Source of the DNA: Caenorhabditis elegans
Taxonomy: Eukaryota > Nematoda > Chromadorea > Rhabditida > Rhabditidae
Length of the DNA: 64,000 nucleotides
Assembly (NCBI RefSeq): GCF_000002985.6
Contig: NC_003279.8
Span: 2,604,001-2,668,000 of the forward strand
Direction: 5' to 3'
Below, piece by piece: positions 52,755 to 64,000 of the stretch. Every line of letters starts with the position of its first letter. Position 1 is the first letter of the stretch. Below the pieces are notes generated by a model. The model worked only from the letters and a program-made list of their open reading frames with translations. It was not told where the DNA came from and made no database searches. The position numbers and the translations under genes were made by a program.

Positions 52755-53025
52755 TTAGGCTTAGGCCTAGACTTAGGCTTAGACTTAGGCTTACGCCTAG
52801 GCTTAGGATTTGGCTTAGGCGTAGGTTTAGGCTTAGGCTTAGGCTTAGACGCAATCTTAGGCTTAGTTCTAGGTCTAGGCTTCGGCTTAGGCTTTGGCTT
52901 AGACTCAAGCTTAGGCTTAGGCTTAGGTATAGGCTTAGGCTTTGACTTAGGCTTTGTCTTAGGCTTTGGCTTTGGCTTAGGCTTAGACGTAGGCCTAGAC
53001 TTAGGCTTAGGCTCAAACTTAGACC
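52755..53025 (+). repeat. interstitial telomeric-type TTAGGC array 1
   Basis: About 270 bp of degenerate TTAGGC hexamers (variants TAGACT, TAGGCG, TTTGGC), with the G-rich strand on +. TTAGGC is the nematode telomere unit. Leu/Arg and Ser/Leu-rich frames here are artefacts. 53030-54160 shows no convincing gene. Confidence 0.92.
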
Positions 53026-54164
53026 CCCTTGAGTGTTCTTGAACAGAACAGAGCCTTGATGTTTAGCCCTCCTTGTTCTCCGCTCCCAGTGATAAGGGAG
53101 GTGTGCAGTTGCTCTTCTCATTACATTCCGAACACTGATCAAAAACAACATTTAAGACTCCCCCCACCTACCTCCAACTATACGAATGGCGCCATCGACA
53201 CGCACTTGCCAATTGGTTCGTGTGCACAAAAATCAAAACATCACTCGCTTCTTTCTATTCTTTCGTTGCCTTTTTTTCCTTTTTATCTCTATCTCCTCTT
53301 TATTTTTTCTCTCTCACTTTTAAATGGCTACTGTCTATGTTTGCAGATTGATAATAATCGAATATTTGCTGAGAAAAAGACGACAAGAGAGATTGTTTTT
53401 GAGGATGGAGTTGTCATGTTGTTTCTCATGACTTTTGATCATACATTGATAAGAACGTACTCGTGAATTCAGGGTTTGGAAAACACCCGTGTTTTGATCT
53501 ACTAGGATTTTCCAGTGCGCTTCGATTTCTGGAAAAAAATTTAAACTCGGATAACCATAAAAATTAGGGGAAATATTTGAAATTGTCAAAGTAGATCATT
53601 TCTGTGCCAGGTGTGCTCTTTTAATAGATGAGGTTTTGGTTCATCTATTTTAGAGGTTCTAGAAGAACACTAGAAGCCTTCCAGACTGATCTCTAATGCT
53701 GCTCATCTAGAAAAAAAGCAAAACAAAAAGACAATGCTTAATATTTCATTTGCATAAACATGTCTCGCTGACCCATATCTGATCCCTTCAGAACGCGACT
53801 ATTTATAGCTGAACAACACCCGTCATTTCTCACCTGCGCGGCTCTGAAATCGGTGGCCTAGTTTTCGGGTTTTCTCGGCCACGACTCAAGTGTCTAAGAG
53901 TTTTGCAACCTCTGAAGGTTTATCTCAAAACTTAAAATGAAAGAAGGAAGTAGAAAAGTATAATCGATGCACCATGTTTGGTACGAATTCCTAGTGATCG
54001 GAGGAATCGGGGTTTTGAAAAATTTAATAATTTACAATTCGAGTTCTCATGGTGCATCGATGGTTGAAAATTTAGAAGTACGGATCTTTTTTCCTAACCA
54101 AAAAAAAGGCCAAAAAGGCCTTACAAAACTTTAAATTTCAGAAGAAAAAAGTGCATATTTTACT

Positions 54165-54390
54165 ACGTACTCTGCATTTCGCTCTAGCCCAAGTTAGGCC
54201 CAAAAATATTATTTGGCCCAAACTTTTTTATTTCGTTTCAAACTTGGGTAGAAATTTGGCATGAGTTGGGTAAAGCGTAGGTTAAACTTTGATGTCGCCC
54301 GAATCCAAGTCTTGCCTAACTTCTGATCCAAGTTAATTTTTTTTGGGCCAAATTTGGGCCAGAAGCTAGAGCCAAATGCCGAGCACTTCA
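54165..54390. mobile_element. miniature relative of the CTCGGCATTT transposon
   Basis: The left end CTGCATTTCGCTCTAGCCC and the right end, inverted, CTCGGCATTTGGCTCTAGC form terminal repeats around AACTTGGG-type units, as in the larger element at 46471-48158. Confidence 0.6.
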
Positions 54391-54525
54391 AAATTTTTCT
54401 ATCATCGATGAACTACTAATTTTTGAATCAAATGTTCAAAAACCGATACCCCCGAAAACTTGCCTTCCCCTTTATAAAATAGTTCCCCCCAACCAAAAAC
54501 TAAATTTTTCCCATTCCAGTTTTTG

Positions 54526-54543
54526 CCCCCCCCCCCCCCCCCC
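54526..54543 (+). repeat. poly-C tract (18 C)
   Basis: C18 run, with a further C9 at 54646-54654. Confidence 0.9.
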
Positions 54544-54814
54544 TCCTCTTAGGGAACACATTTTTCTAATCAAAGGTGACACCAATGTTTCGGATCATTT
54601 TCTTTTAGTTGAAGTAGTAAAAACTTTGAAAAACATAAAACTAGTCCCCCCCCCTTGTGCCCAACCACCCCTACCACAAAAAGGGGGGTCTCACCTTGTT
54701 TACTGACTGACTCATCTCCGTCTCCAATTTCAAAAAGTTCATGTTTTCCTTGTTTTTCTTCTCTCGGGATCTTGCTCTCCGCAGATGCACAGACTCCAAA
54801 CTACAGTGTACCCG

Positions 54815-55320
54815 TCTGTTATGACACCGGCAAACTGCCAAAATTGAAAATTTCCGGCAAATCGGGAAATTGTCAAAATTGAAAATTTCCGGCAAATCCG
54901 CAAATTGCCAAAATTGAAAATTTCCCGCAAATCGGCAATATGCCAAAATTTAAAATTTCCGGCAAATCGGCAAATTAACAAATTTGAAAATTTCCGGAAA
55001 ATCGGCAACTTGCAAAAGTTGATAATTTCCGGCAAATCGGCAAATTGACAAATTTTAAGATTTTCGGCAAACCGGCAAATTGCCAAATTGAAAATTTCCG
55101 GCAAATTGTGATCTTGCCATTTTTTTGAAAATTTCAGAATTTCGGAAATTTCAGAATTTTTTAAATCGGCAAAACTATGAATGTTCCTACATCTATTTTG
55201 AAAATCAAGCAAATTATATGAAAAATCAGCGAACCGGCAAATTATCGGAATTGAAAAATTCCGGCAAACCGGCAAACCGGCAATTCGACAAAAAATGTGC
55301 CAACCGGCAATTGCTGCCTA
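54815..55320. repeat. CCGGCAAATCGGCAAATTG-type element
   Basis: Ten or so units with AAAATTGAAAATTTCCGGC spacing. The right end, inverse of 'CAGGGTTAGGCAGCAATTGC', is hAT-like; the left end is not resolved. 55330-55480 carries GCCTGCCTAGGC/GGCAGGCAGG words. Confidence 0.75.
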
Positions 55321-55489
55321 ACCCTGATGTAGGCGCCAAAACGCCTGCCTGCCTAGGCCTTCGCCTGCATCGCTATGTGATGCAACCACCAAGCCTTTCA
55401 CTTCACGCCAGAATGCGGTATTGAGGCGATAAGGCAGGCAGGTTTAAGGCAGGCGTCAGGTCCTGTAATCGCGCCTGCTTCCCATAGAA

Positions 55490-56620
55490 AGTTCAGAAAT
55501 CACCTAAGCCCCTCCAATGAACCCATTTTTCCATCCGTTTCAAAGAACTTCAAGCCCAGCGCGAAAAAAAAGTGACCTCCGGAGAAAGAAATAAAATGGA
55601 TCTATCTATTTCTCGTTCTCAATTATTTTGCCGGGAACGCACCAAACACCATTATATCAACCCTTCTGGACCTTTCTAATTCTATTATTCATGGCACATT
55701 CAGCAGCGGAAGAAGAGATGAGCCTTTTCCGTCTACTTCTCCTTCGCCACGTGACTTTATGTATTACAGCAATTGATTCTCTTTTTTTTCTTTCTGTGTG
55801 TTTTTTCCTCATAATTTCTTCTCGAAAACAAAGTTTTTTGTTTTGTTTTGTTTTTTTTTTCGGTTTTTTTCTCTCTTTTCTCCCTCTCTTTCTCCTCTTT
55901 ATTTGTGTGTAGGCAAGCTTTTTTATTGCGGTGAATTGAACAGAAGAACAAAAGCTTTTCCCCTACCCTCTCCCCACTCCCCGACAAAGCAAAAGCGAAA
56001 AAGTAAATATACAATTTTTGAACTTTTCCTGATTTTTATTTTTCGTCTTGTTTTTCCACTTTCACCTGGAGAATCAAAATCAATGTTTCCATTTTGTTTT
56101 TCCATCGTTGTTCTCTGCGTCTCCCTCTCTCTTGTTTCTCGCGTGGTGTCTGGTCACCGAGTTTCTACGAATAATTTATTGCTTTTGACTATCGATAAGC
56201 TTCGAGAATTTATTACTTTTTGTTCCAATACACCTAGCTTAGTGTTTTGAGACAATTTTTTTGCTGTTGTAAAAAAAATCGATGTGCCATGATTGTTTTT
56301 AAAACAATTTAAGTCATGTAAATCTAAATGAACCGGTGCATCGATAGTTTTCTAGAAATTTCAATGAACATTTTTAAATAACAAACATTATAAGTTAATG
56401 GCAGAAATTTTTTTAAGCGAATTTAAAAGCTTCAGACTAGATTTTTCGTAAATTAAAAAAAATAATTTAATTCATATAAATCTAAGTGAACCGGGGGCAT
56501 TTTGACTATCAATTTTTGAAATTTGAAAGCATAACTGTTTCATCGAAATGTCTAGTGTTTTTAGGTAAATTTTGGAATTTTACCATTTTCTAAGTATATT
56601 TTACTACCAATCATGGTGCA
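55490..56620. other. no gene recognised
   Basis: Pyrimidine-rich stretches (TTTTTCTCTC) and AT-rich DNA. The long frame at 55798-56250 is a Phe/Leu/Ser-rich translation of pyrimidine tracts. A few CATGGTGCATCGA-like words occur near 56280, 56335 and 56612. Confidence 0.5.
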
Positions 56621-56633
56621 TCGATATTCATAA

Positions 56634-57102
56634 CTGGGCGGCAATTGCCGCTCGGCAAATTGATTTGTCGACAAATTTGGCAGCTTGCCGATTTGCCGGA
56701 AATTTTAATTTACGGCAAATTGCCGACTTGCCGATTTGCGGATACCAGATTTGCCGGAACTGTATAGAGGGATTTTTTGTAGGACGAGAGCACTTAAAAC
56801 TGTCCATTTCTGAATTTTTCCCGTTTTTCTACATATTTTCATAGAATATGCGTACTTCTCAAAACTTCTCAAAAGATATAGGAAAATTCATATGATGCGT
56901 TTAATTTTGCCATTTGAAATTGAAATTCCAAAAAATAAGGGCAAAACCACAATTTGCCGAACATTTTCGGCAAATTACCGATTTGTCGGCAAATTCGGCA
57001 AATCGGCAATTTGCCGGTTTGCCGGTTTGCTGGAAATTTTAAATTCCGGCAAATTGCCGATTTGCCGATTTGCCGGAAAAAATCGTTTGCCGTCTACTCC
57101 TG
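56634..57102. mobile_element. hAT-like TTGCCGG element with 8-bp target duplication
   Basis: A 469-bp element flanked by ATTCATAA at 56626-56633 and 57103-57110. The left end is CTGGGCGGCAATTGCC and the right end is the inverse of CAGGAGTAGACGGCAAACG. TTGCCGATTTGCCGG units lie at both ends, and about 200 bp of AT-rich DNA lies between. Confidence 0.88.
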
Positions 57103-57114
57103 ATTCATAATCAT

Positions 57115-59040
57115 GGTGCATCCGAAATCATGGTGCATTGGGAAATAGCCTCCCTAAAATAATTTGAAAAATACTATCAAATTTCCAGTGCAAAGTTTGA
57201 AAAAAGTTGTATAGCTTTTTGTTTTTTTTTTACCAGAACCCAGCAGAATTGCACTAAACACCTGTGAAGTTGTGTTCCAAACTTTTATCTTTCACTCCTT
57301 GAAGCTTGACCCCCAAAAGCCAATGCACAAAAAAAATTCATCCCTCGTGATTCCTCTCCCCGAATAAAAATATAATCAGATTCCATTCCCCCGGAAGATT
57401 CGCAGTTGTCGAGGTCACGGATCGCACAAAAAGTGTTAATCACGCAGGAAAAAAGTGCTGCAAATTTTCTTGGCAATGATGTATGAGATTTCATGACGGA
57501 AGTTTTTTTTGCGTTTGATCTTAAATTCTTCAAAAACTTTGGAGGGAAAGACCAGAGACCAGAGTAGTCGAAAAAATTGAGGAAAAGGAGGAAACAAAGA
57601 AACTCTTTCTTCTTTCTCATTTTCCAAACAAAAAAGGTTGAAGATTGTCGATTTCTCTTTGCTCGGCTAGCTTCAGCCAACTGAAAATGAATTTGGCAAT
57701 TTGGCAAAAAATGTTTGATTAAAATATTTTTGGCACTGACTGAGAAATATTTATTTTCAATTTTTTTGCAGTTATGAAATATGTTTTTAAACGCTGAAAA
57801 TTTTCGGGACTCGGCGGAATTTTGGAATTTTTTTTTGCCGAAAATGCTGAACTTGGAAATTTTCGAAATTGGCAGGTTCCAAAATATTTATAGCAAAATT
57901 CAGAAATTTTTCAAAAATCGGCATTCGCAGAAATTACCGTACTCTGATATTTCCAGCACTGGAACTTTTTTTGAAACACATTCGTCTGCGATCGGTACTT
58001 GCCAAAAGTTCCAAAATTTGACATTTTCGGCTCTCGGCAAATTAGGAAATTTGTATATGTTTTTTAATCTACATTTTGGAGTGTTTTGAAAAACTATAAT
58101 TGCCGAAATGACCGAGCACTAAAACTTTATTGGAATTTTAAAAAATTGCCGAAATTCAACAATTTCGGAAAAGAAGATAGCAATTGCCAAAATGCCCTAA
58201 CTTTCGAGAATTGACAAAATAGCGGCAAAATGGCAAAATTTTGGCAATTTTTTTAGAAATTGGGTGTTTTCAGAGTTGCCAAACTCCAAAATTTTAGGCA
58301 ATCGGCAATTCTCGCAAGACTTTATCGGCCGGGGAAATTTCAAAATTTCAAAATTTCTGACTAGTGCAAAAGTGCTCCATGGAGCTCAAGCTGAGGCTTG
58401 TCACTTACCACCGTTCGCATGTCTACATGTTTTCCATTTTTTCTCTGTAACTGACATATATTCTTTGTGTCATTCGCATTGCCAGGGAGGTCAAACAAAC
58501 CGTAAACATGTGGCCGGCGCCCCGTTTTCTTTACTTTTTGTGAGCTTCCCCTTAAATTTAAGTAGGTTACCGATCACAAATCAAATGCATATTATGCCTC
58601 CGTGACACGTGTAACATTTTTTCGCCTCAGTGTCATGTGTTGCGCCTTGCCTCATCAAAAAAAGTGCCCAACAATTGTTTTTCTCCTCCCCCCATTCACT
58701 TCCATCGCCTCCCGTATCCTTTCATTTCCTCCCCAAAATCAAAAACTTTTAATAATCCCCCCAACAAATATATATCCTCTTTCTGATAGACTGCTCAATG
58801 GTCAAGTGACCAGCACCTGGTTATCTCCCCTGAAACTACTTTATATGGCACATGACACGTGCATTTTTGGAATTGCTTCACGTCTTTAGTGCCTTTGCAC
58901 TTTTTTGGATTATCATGGATTCAAAAAAAAGTATTTAGAGCAAAACACGAGTTTTTGTAATTTTGTAAAAAAAAATTTAATGTTTTTTTGTTAAAACTTT
59001 TTAAAATTTCTTGTAAAAGCCTTTTTTCAATTTTGTGAAA
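57115..59040. other. no gene recognised
   Basis: AT-rich DNA with scattered AATTGCCGAAAT words around 57830-58300, resembling a very diverged version of the dominant repeat. The - strand frame at 57285-57707 has no splice or family support. Confidence 0.5.
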
Positions 59041-59041
59041 A

Positions 59042-59097
59042 AATTTATAGTATATAAACAATTTATAGTATATAAACAATTTATAGTATATAAACAA
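59042..59097 (+). repeat. 18-bp tandem repeat, three copies
   Basis: 'AATTTATAGTATATAAAC' repeated three times without change. Confidence 0.9.
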
Positions 59098-59610
59098 ACT
59101 ACAAACTACATTGTAGAGTAGAGTCTAACAACACTATTGCACAGTTAAAGACCGGTCTTATAGATATACAACCAGATGCATTTTTTTGACGTTCCAAAGT
59201 TAGCTAGTAGATACTACATACTACATTGTAGATTGCGAACTACATTGTAGACTACAAACTACATTGTAGACTACAAACTACACACTACACTACAAACTAC
59301 AGCTTCACTGTACACCTATTTCCAACAAATTCAAGCATGAGTTTTTGACACTATTTGCTCCTTTGTCAATTATCGTTATTACTACAAAACTACAAACTAC
59401 AAATGGAACACTACAAACTACATTATACACTACAAACTACATTGTGCACTACAAACTACATTGTGAACTACCAGCTATAGTTTTGTAGACTACTACTGCA
59501 GCTTCACTATGACTTGCTCATCTCACACTTTTTGCTTCCTTGTGAAATACAGTATTCTTCATAAACTACAAACTACAAACTACAACCTACAGACTACAAT
59601 CTTAGGTTTC
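59095..59610 (+). repeat. ACTACAAACTACATTGTAG minisatellite
   Basis: Dozens of irregular copies of 'CTACAAACTACA', many followed by 'TTGTAG', which makes small hairpins. Broken by three unique stretches. No coding. 59610-61170 shows no supported gene. Confidence 0.85.
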
Positions 59611-61170
59611 CGCTCACTTCGGAGCCGATATCTCTATTTTTATCTTCACTGTCCCCGGGCTCTCTTTTTTTCCAAAAAAGTGCACTTTTTTGGGTATCTC
59701 TTCTCTTTTTTTTGAGAATCTTGTTCCATTCTTCGTACCCCTTCCCTTCTCAAATCTCCCCGGAGAACCCTCTCGTGATCCAACCGCCCAAAAAAAGGGG
59801 AAATGACGGATCGCCGGCACCAAAGAGTAAGCTTTTGCGTTTTTTTTTCTGGAGAAGTTTTCAATTTTCCAGCTGTTTCTGTGCCATTTGTTGTCCCCAC
59901 AAGTTTCGAAAAATGTTTATTTTTGACATCACGGAGGCGGTTTTTTCCTGTTTAAAGATAAAAAAAATCTATAAAAAGCTCATGATAAAGCCTGTATATT
60001 TCCTTGTTTTCTCAACTTTTCTCAGTCACCGGTCACGAGATTAGCAAGCCGGAACAACAATCGGATTAAGACTTCTCATACCGATCAAGGTCGTTTCTCC
60101 TTCCTCCAAAGTTTGCCCCAAGTAGGTAGGCTTTGTGGTAGGTGCCTGCCTACCTACGTGCCAGACGTCTCTCTCAAAGATCTTATTCTCATCTGGTCAC
60201 CATTTTTCTTTGAAAAACCTTTTCAATTTTTGGCAGGCGGCGACGGTTTGATCACACCCGATATGTACCCATCATATGATTTTTTCTTGCATCTTTCTTC
60301 CGTTTTTTTTCTATTTGCGTGATGTTCACAAGAATGAAACATCGTTTTCATTCATCTTTTGATAGAATAGCGTACAACGACACTCCGGTATCCCGACTGG
60401 AAGTACTACAAACTTAAGTTTGCAGGGCTTTTAAAAATGTGCTCTGTGCCTTTAATCCTGTGGATACTGTAGCTTCCAGTAACCCCCGAAACAAAGGAAC
60501 ACACTATTACTAGCGGAATTTTGGAGTTTCGTAGTCCGCTATTTTATTCAGGCCAGCCGGGCCGGGGGCCTGGGCCTGGCCCCTCTTGGCCTATTTTTGG
60601 GTAGACTAAGTTGTGAGCAAGATTTTTTTAATCTAGTAAACCCATGTTTCAAATGCCACAGTTATCATACTTTTCCTTTATTCTGAAAATTTTTGAAAAA
60701 AAAATTAGAAAACAATATCAGATTCGTCTTTCACACAGGTTCTATAGGAAAAATGTGATTTTTTAATTAATTTTATGGAATAAATTTTGCCAGGGTCGGG
60801 CCAGGAAAAAAGTTTTTGAGATGCTAATCATCATAAAAATGTCTTATTTTTCTCAAATTAACTTCTTGTTTTCTAACGTTTTTCGAAGAATATAGGCCCA
60901 ATTTTCTTCAAATTGCGGGTCGCTTGTAGATCATAGATATCAGACTGCTTGCACCCCACCAAACAAAAAGGCCGCACATGACGTCACTCCTCTTCCACAG
61001 GCCACCTAAATCTGAATATTCCTTCTCTCTATATCTCCGTCTCTTTGCTCCTTCTCCCTCTAACAGTTTTCTCATGCTCATTTCGAAAAGAGCTCCTTTT
61101 GTTTGTCTATTCTATTCGGCCAGACTCTTCATGTCCCCCATTTCTTCTTCTTTTTCAAAACGTCTCTATT

Positions 61171-61193
61171 CCCCCCCCCCCCCCCCCCCCCCC
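61171..61193 (+). repeat. poly-C tract (23 C)
   Basis: The longest homopolymer in the window. 61200-62170 shows no supported gene. Confidence 0.95.
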
Positions 61194-62173
61194 TTCTCCC
61201 CGTAGTGTCAATGTTTTTCAGTTTCTTCCATTATCTATTGATAATATAAGATTCAAATTTCCAAGCGCCCCAACAAAAATTTTCAAATACCAAAAATCGA
61301 AAGTTATTTGTCCAACTGTGTGCCCAAATGTGGAGCTCTGTTTGCTTTTTTGCTTTGTATGGCGGGGTGGGCAGAAACTTGAGAACACTGTGTCCCCCCA
61401 AGGGGAGAGATCGCCGTCCCCCCACAAATGGCACGTACTCAAAATAGACCTCTAAGGTGTTGGCATACAGTACTCCTAGCTCACAGTAACTCGATCAACA
61501 ATACAGAACTATAACTGTATAGTAATGTCATTAGAAAATTCGCGAAACTCGTTCAATGTCGGATGCATCATGACTAGAGAGCTCGGGCTTAAACGACTTG
61601 ATTCAATTTTTGGTGAACACTTTGTTGTTCACTTTTCTCATTCTTTTTCCTAAAAAAGTAAAGAAACACATACCAGATACTACTACAACTACTTAAACGT
61701 CGAGTTCAAACCCCCCAGACCACCATGACTTCAGTGAAACCCGAGCTGCCTGACCACCCGTGCCCTTCGGACCCTTCGCAAAAAACTAAGATTCGTATAG
61801 CTCCCCCCTGGTCCCCCCATCCCATGTCACTTTTCTTATCAGAGCTTTTGCTATCATCAACTATTTCATTGAATTATCAAGTCATTGTTTCTTCGTTTAG
61901 TGTATGGGGGTTTTTCAGGGTACAAAAGACCTCGATAGACAATGCCCGCGTAGTCATCATGGCGGCGACGGCGATGGCGAGTCATTGAGCTTCGGTTCTT
62001 CTATGGAGCACGCGTAGTATTAAGCATTTTCTATTTCTGGCTCACTTTCTTATCATCTTGTTTTTTCTCGCTTGTTTCACTATACATATATGTACAGTTC
62101 AGTTTGAGCTATTTCTTCCTGGTCTTTTCTATTTAATATTTTTGACCAAAAGCAGTTGTATGTTACTTTTCTT

Positions 62174-62370
62174 TGGCTTAGGATTAGGCTTAGGCTTAGG
62201 CTCAGGCTCAGGCTTTTGCTTAGGCTTCGGCTTTGGTTCAGGCTTAGGCTTAGGCTTATACCTAGACTTAGTCTTAGGCTTAGGCTTAAGCTTAGGCTTA
62301 GGCTTAGGAATAGGCTCAAGCTAGGAATTGGTCGTGGTGGTAGGCTCATGTCCAGGCTTAGATTCAGGCA
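62174..62370 (+). repeat. interstitial telomeric-type TTAGGC array 2
   Basis: About 190 bp of degenerate TTAGGC units in the same orientation as array 1. The variants (TCAGGC, TTTTGC, TTCGGC) are of the same kind. Confidence 0.92.
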
Positions 62371-62934
62371 TACTACACTTTTGTGGTAAAAGCGCAGCCG
62401 ACATCAATCAAGGCTCGTGTTGAAGCTACTGGCCTTTGACGCCTGCTTTGAGTACATGTAGAATAACTATTATTCGCATTTCATAGGGAATACCTTTGAC
62501 GGCCATAAAAATTAGCCTTTGGTCAGTCATTGTCTTTCTATAAAAGGCATTGCATCGTTTCATTTTTGATCTATCGGTTCTGCCACGTCACCTAACCATT
62601 TTCGACCAATTTCCTTTCTAACGAAGATCATTCCAATAGAAACATAACTAGCAATTTTTTTGTTGTTCAATTTCTTAAAGTCGCTTGTAGTTTGGAAATG
62701 GTCAGGTCAATACTGATAACGGTATAAATTTTTAAATTTTCAAGAAGTGCACGTAACTGCACACGGCCTTGCACAATGAGGAACTGGAGTTTTACGAGAA
62801 TTACAAAAAGTTACACTTTTTGCCGAGTCACCTCACAAAAACAATTATGAGGAGCACTTGATGTGTTGTCACAAAAAAAATGTTTCAAGATTTGTTATAT
62901 GTGACACGTGATCTTATTATTTTAACAGCCTGGG

Positions 62935-63410
62935 GTCCGGCAAATGATTTTTTCCGGTGAATCGGCACCTCGGCAATATGCCGGAGTTGAAGTTTCCGGC
63001 TAATCGGCAAATTGCAGGAAAAGAAAATGACAATTTCCGGCAAATCGGCAAACCTGCAAATTGCCGATTTACCGAATTTGCCGGAAAAACGGCAATCGCC
63101 AAAAATTCCCGGCAAATTGTGGTTCTCCCCTTTAATTTTGGAAATTTCAGAATTTTAATTTCAATCGGCATAATTGTACGCACCCTATGAATGTTCCTAC
63201 GTCTATTTTAAAAAGTGAGCAAGTTGTATGAAAATATCTAAAGAAAAAGGGAGAAATTTCAAAAAGGCACAGTTTTAAGTGTTTCCGTATTAGAAAAAAT
63301 CCCACTAAACACTACCGACAAGTTGATATTCGGCAAAACGGCAATTTGCCGAAAATTTAATTTTTCGGCAAATCGGCAAACCGGCAATTTGCCGATTTGC
63401 CGAATTTGTG
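62935..63410. repeat. TTGCCGG-type element
   Basis: Starts 'CCTGGGGTCCGGCAAATGA', a degenerate hAT-like left end. It contains the AT-rich core shared with 56634-57102 (GTTTCCGTATTAG, GAATGTTCCTAC) and ends in TTGCCGAATTTG. No target duplication was seen. 62370-62930 shows no gene. Confidence 0.75.
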
Positions 63411-63509
63411 GGCTACGTAGGACGGCCTGGAAGGACACTGTCTCAAGATAGATGGACTCAAAAATGTCAATGTTTTAATTGTTTCCGTCGTATAAAAATA
63501 TCCCTCTAA

Positions 63510-63665
63510 ATATTTCCGGTAAATCGGCAAACCGGCAAATTGCCGGAATTAAAAATTTCCGGCAAATCGGCAACCCGGCAAATTGCCGAAATAGTACAGT
63601 TCCGGCAAATCGGCAAACGGGCAAGGTGCAAATTTGCCTAACGGCGATGGCCGTCCACCCCCTGA
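63510..63665. repeat. TTGCCGG-type fragment, right end intact
   Basis: Three units, then the inverse of 'CAGGGGGTGGACGGCC' at 63645-63662. The rest of the window to 64000 shows no gene. Confidence 0.65.
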
Positions 63666-64000
63666 TCCTTGCCTCATTAGTTCTGATCTATCGAGTGATC
63701 TGCCTAAGATCAGGAAAATCAAGGCTAGTCACATGTTTCTCCGTTTCCGAATTCACGCGCACGCTACTAATCCAGCTTCGCACGTTCCAAATTCAAAGCC
63801 AAGTCATACCATAACCCTCTGATTGACACCTCTGCCCCTTCCAACTGTTGTTTTTCTTCCACCTGCACCCCTATTGTACCTAACCTCCTCTCAGAACGTT
63901 CTGCGACGCTTTAAAGGTGTCACAATTCGACCCGGGATGACAAAACAGACGACCAAATGGGCGGCGCCCCCAGTTCTCTTTTTTTCTTTCGTCACGTCTG

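Noticed and set aside
52655..53151. Arg/Leu-rich and Ser/Leu-rich frames over 52.7-53.1 kb, and similar at 62.1-62.4 kb
   Set aside because: Pure translations of the TTAGGC arrays.
53346..53466. Exon-like frame IDNNRIFAEKKTTREIVFEDGVV after TTTGCAG
   Set aside because: A good acceptor and a coding-like start, but it ends after 40 codons, has no upstream partner exon, and I recognise no family. Left as a weak possibility only.
55798..56250. 150-codon Phe/Leu-rich + strand frame resembling a membrane protein
   Set aside because: Hydrophobicity comes from TTT/CTC-rich DNA, with no splice or start context and no conserved motif.
57285..57707. 140-codon - strand frame with several Cys/Phe residues
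   Set aside because: No acceptor or donor chain, no recognisable domain, composition equal to surrounding AT-rich DNA.
662..63665. CRISPR-like look of the regularly spaced TTGCCGG units
   Set aside because: Spacers are not unique, units are palindromic and drift continuously, the genome is eukaryotic, and three copies have transposon ends with target duplications.

Overview
The window is nuclear DNA of a Caenorhabditis nematode and looks like C. elegans or a very close relative, from a repeat-rich region such as an autosome arm. The signs are AT-rich DNA, introns that nearly all end in TTTTCAG or TTTCCAG, reading frames starting within a few bases of such an acceptor (trans-splicing), interstitial tracts of the nematode telomere unit TTAGGC, long homopolymer G/C tracts, and clear worm orthologues of alpha-catulin and cytosolic cysteinyl-tRNA synthetase. 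Exon coordinates were read by eye from splice consensus and checked for reading phase. No search or alignment was run.

Left third (1-24.1 kb), the gene-dense part. A 14-exon alpha-catulin gene (ctn-1, + strand, 2783-11941) has repeat-filled introns and a probable early polyadenylated short form. After a block of degenerate AGGTAGGC repeats comes a + strand cluster of three genes with operon-like spacing: a REEP/DP1-like membrane protein with a C-terminal MSP domain (13560-16349), a 307-residue protein that looks like a free-standing Argonaute MID domain followed by an RRM (16659-17734), and a proline-rich coiled-coil protein (17957-19116). They converge on cars-1 (- strand, 24112-19360), which reads as a complete 754-residue enzyme.

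Middle (24.1-44 kb). 25.5-30.6 kb is a mosaic of high-identity copies, introns included, of the 5' part of the NSE3/MAGE gene, the cars-1 5' end (inverted relative to its source, several times), a piece of the REEP-MSP gene, and a two-copy unrecognised gene. All are broken. Further on lie an eIF2A relic, foldback elements and two decayed arrays of tandem exon-like units. Intact genes resume with an NSE3/MAGE homologue (38740-39703), a 39-residue secreted peptide (40971-41279) and, overlapping it tail to tail, a PP1-like pseudophosphatase (44038-41309, - strand).

Right third (44-64 kb). I see almost no convincing genes. It holds a decayed transposon whose reading frame is broken by a 22-bp tandem duplication, smaller relatives of that transposon, two interstitial telomeric tracts, poly-C tracts of up to 23 bases, minisatellites and several repeat families. 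The dominant repeat of the whole window (TTGCCGATTTGCCGGAAA-type) can be resolved at three places into discrete elements of about 430-480 bp flanked by perfect 8-bp target-site duplications, which points to hAT-type non-autonomous transposons.
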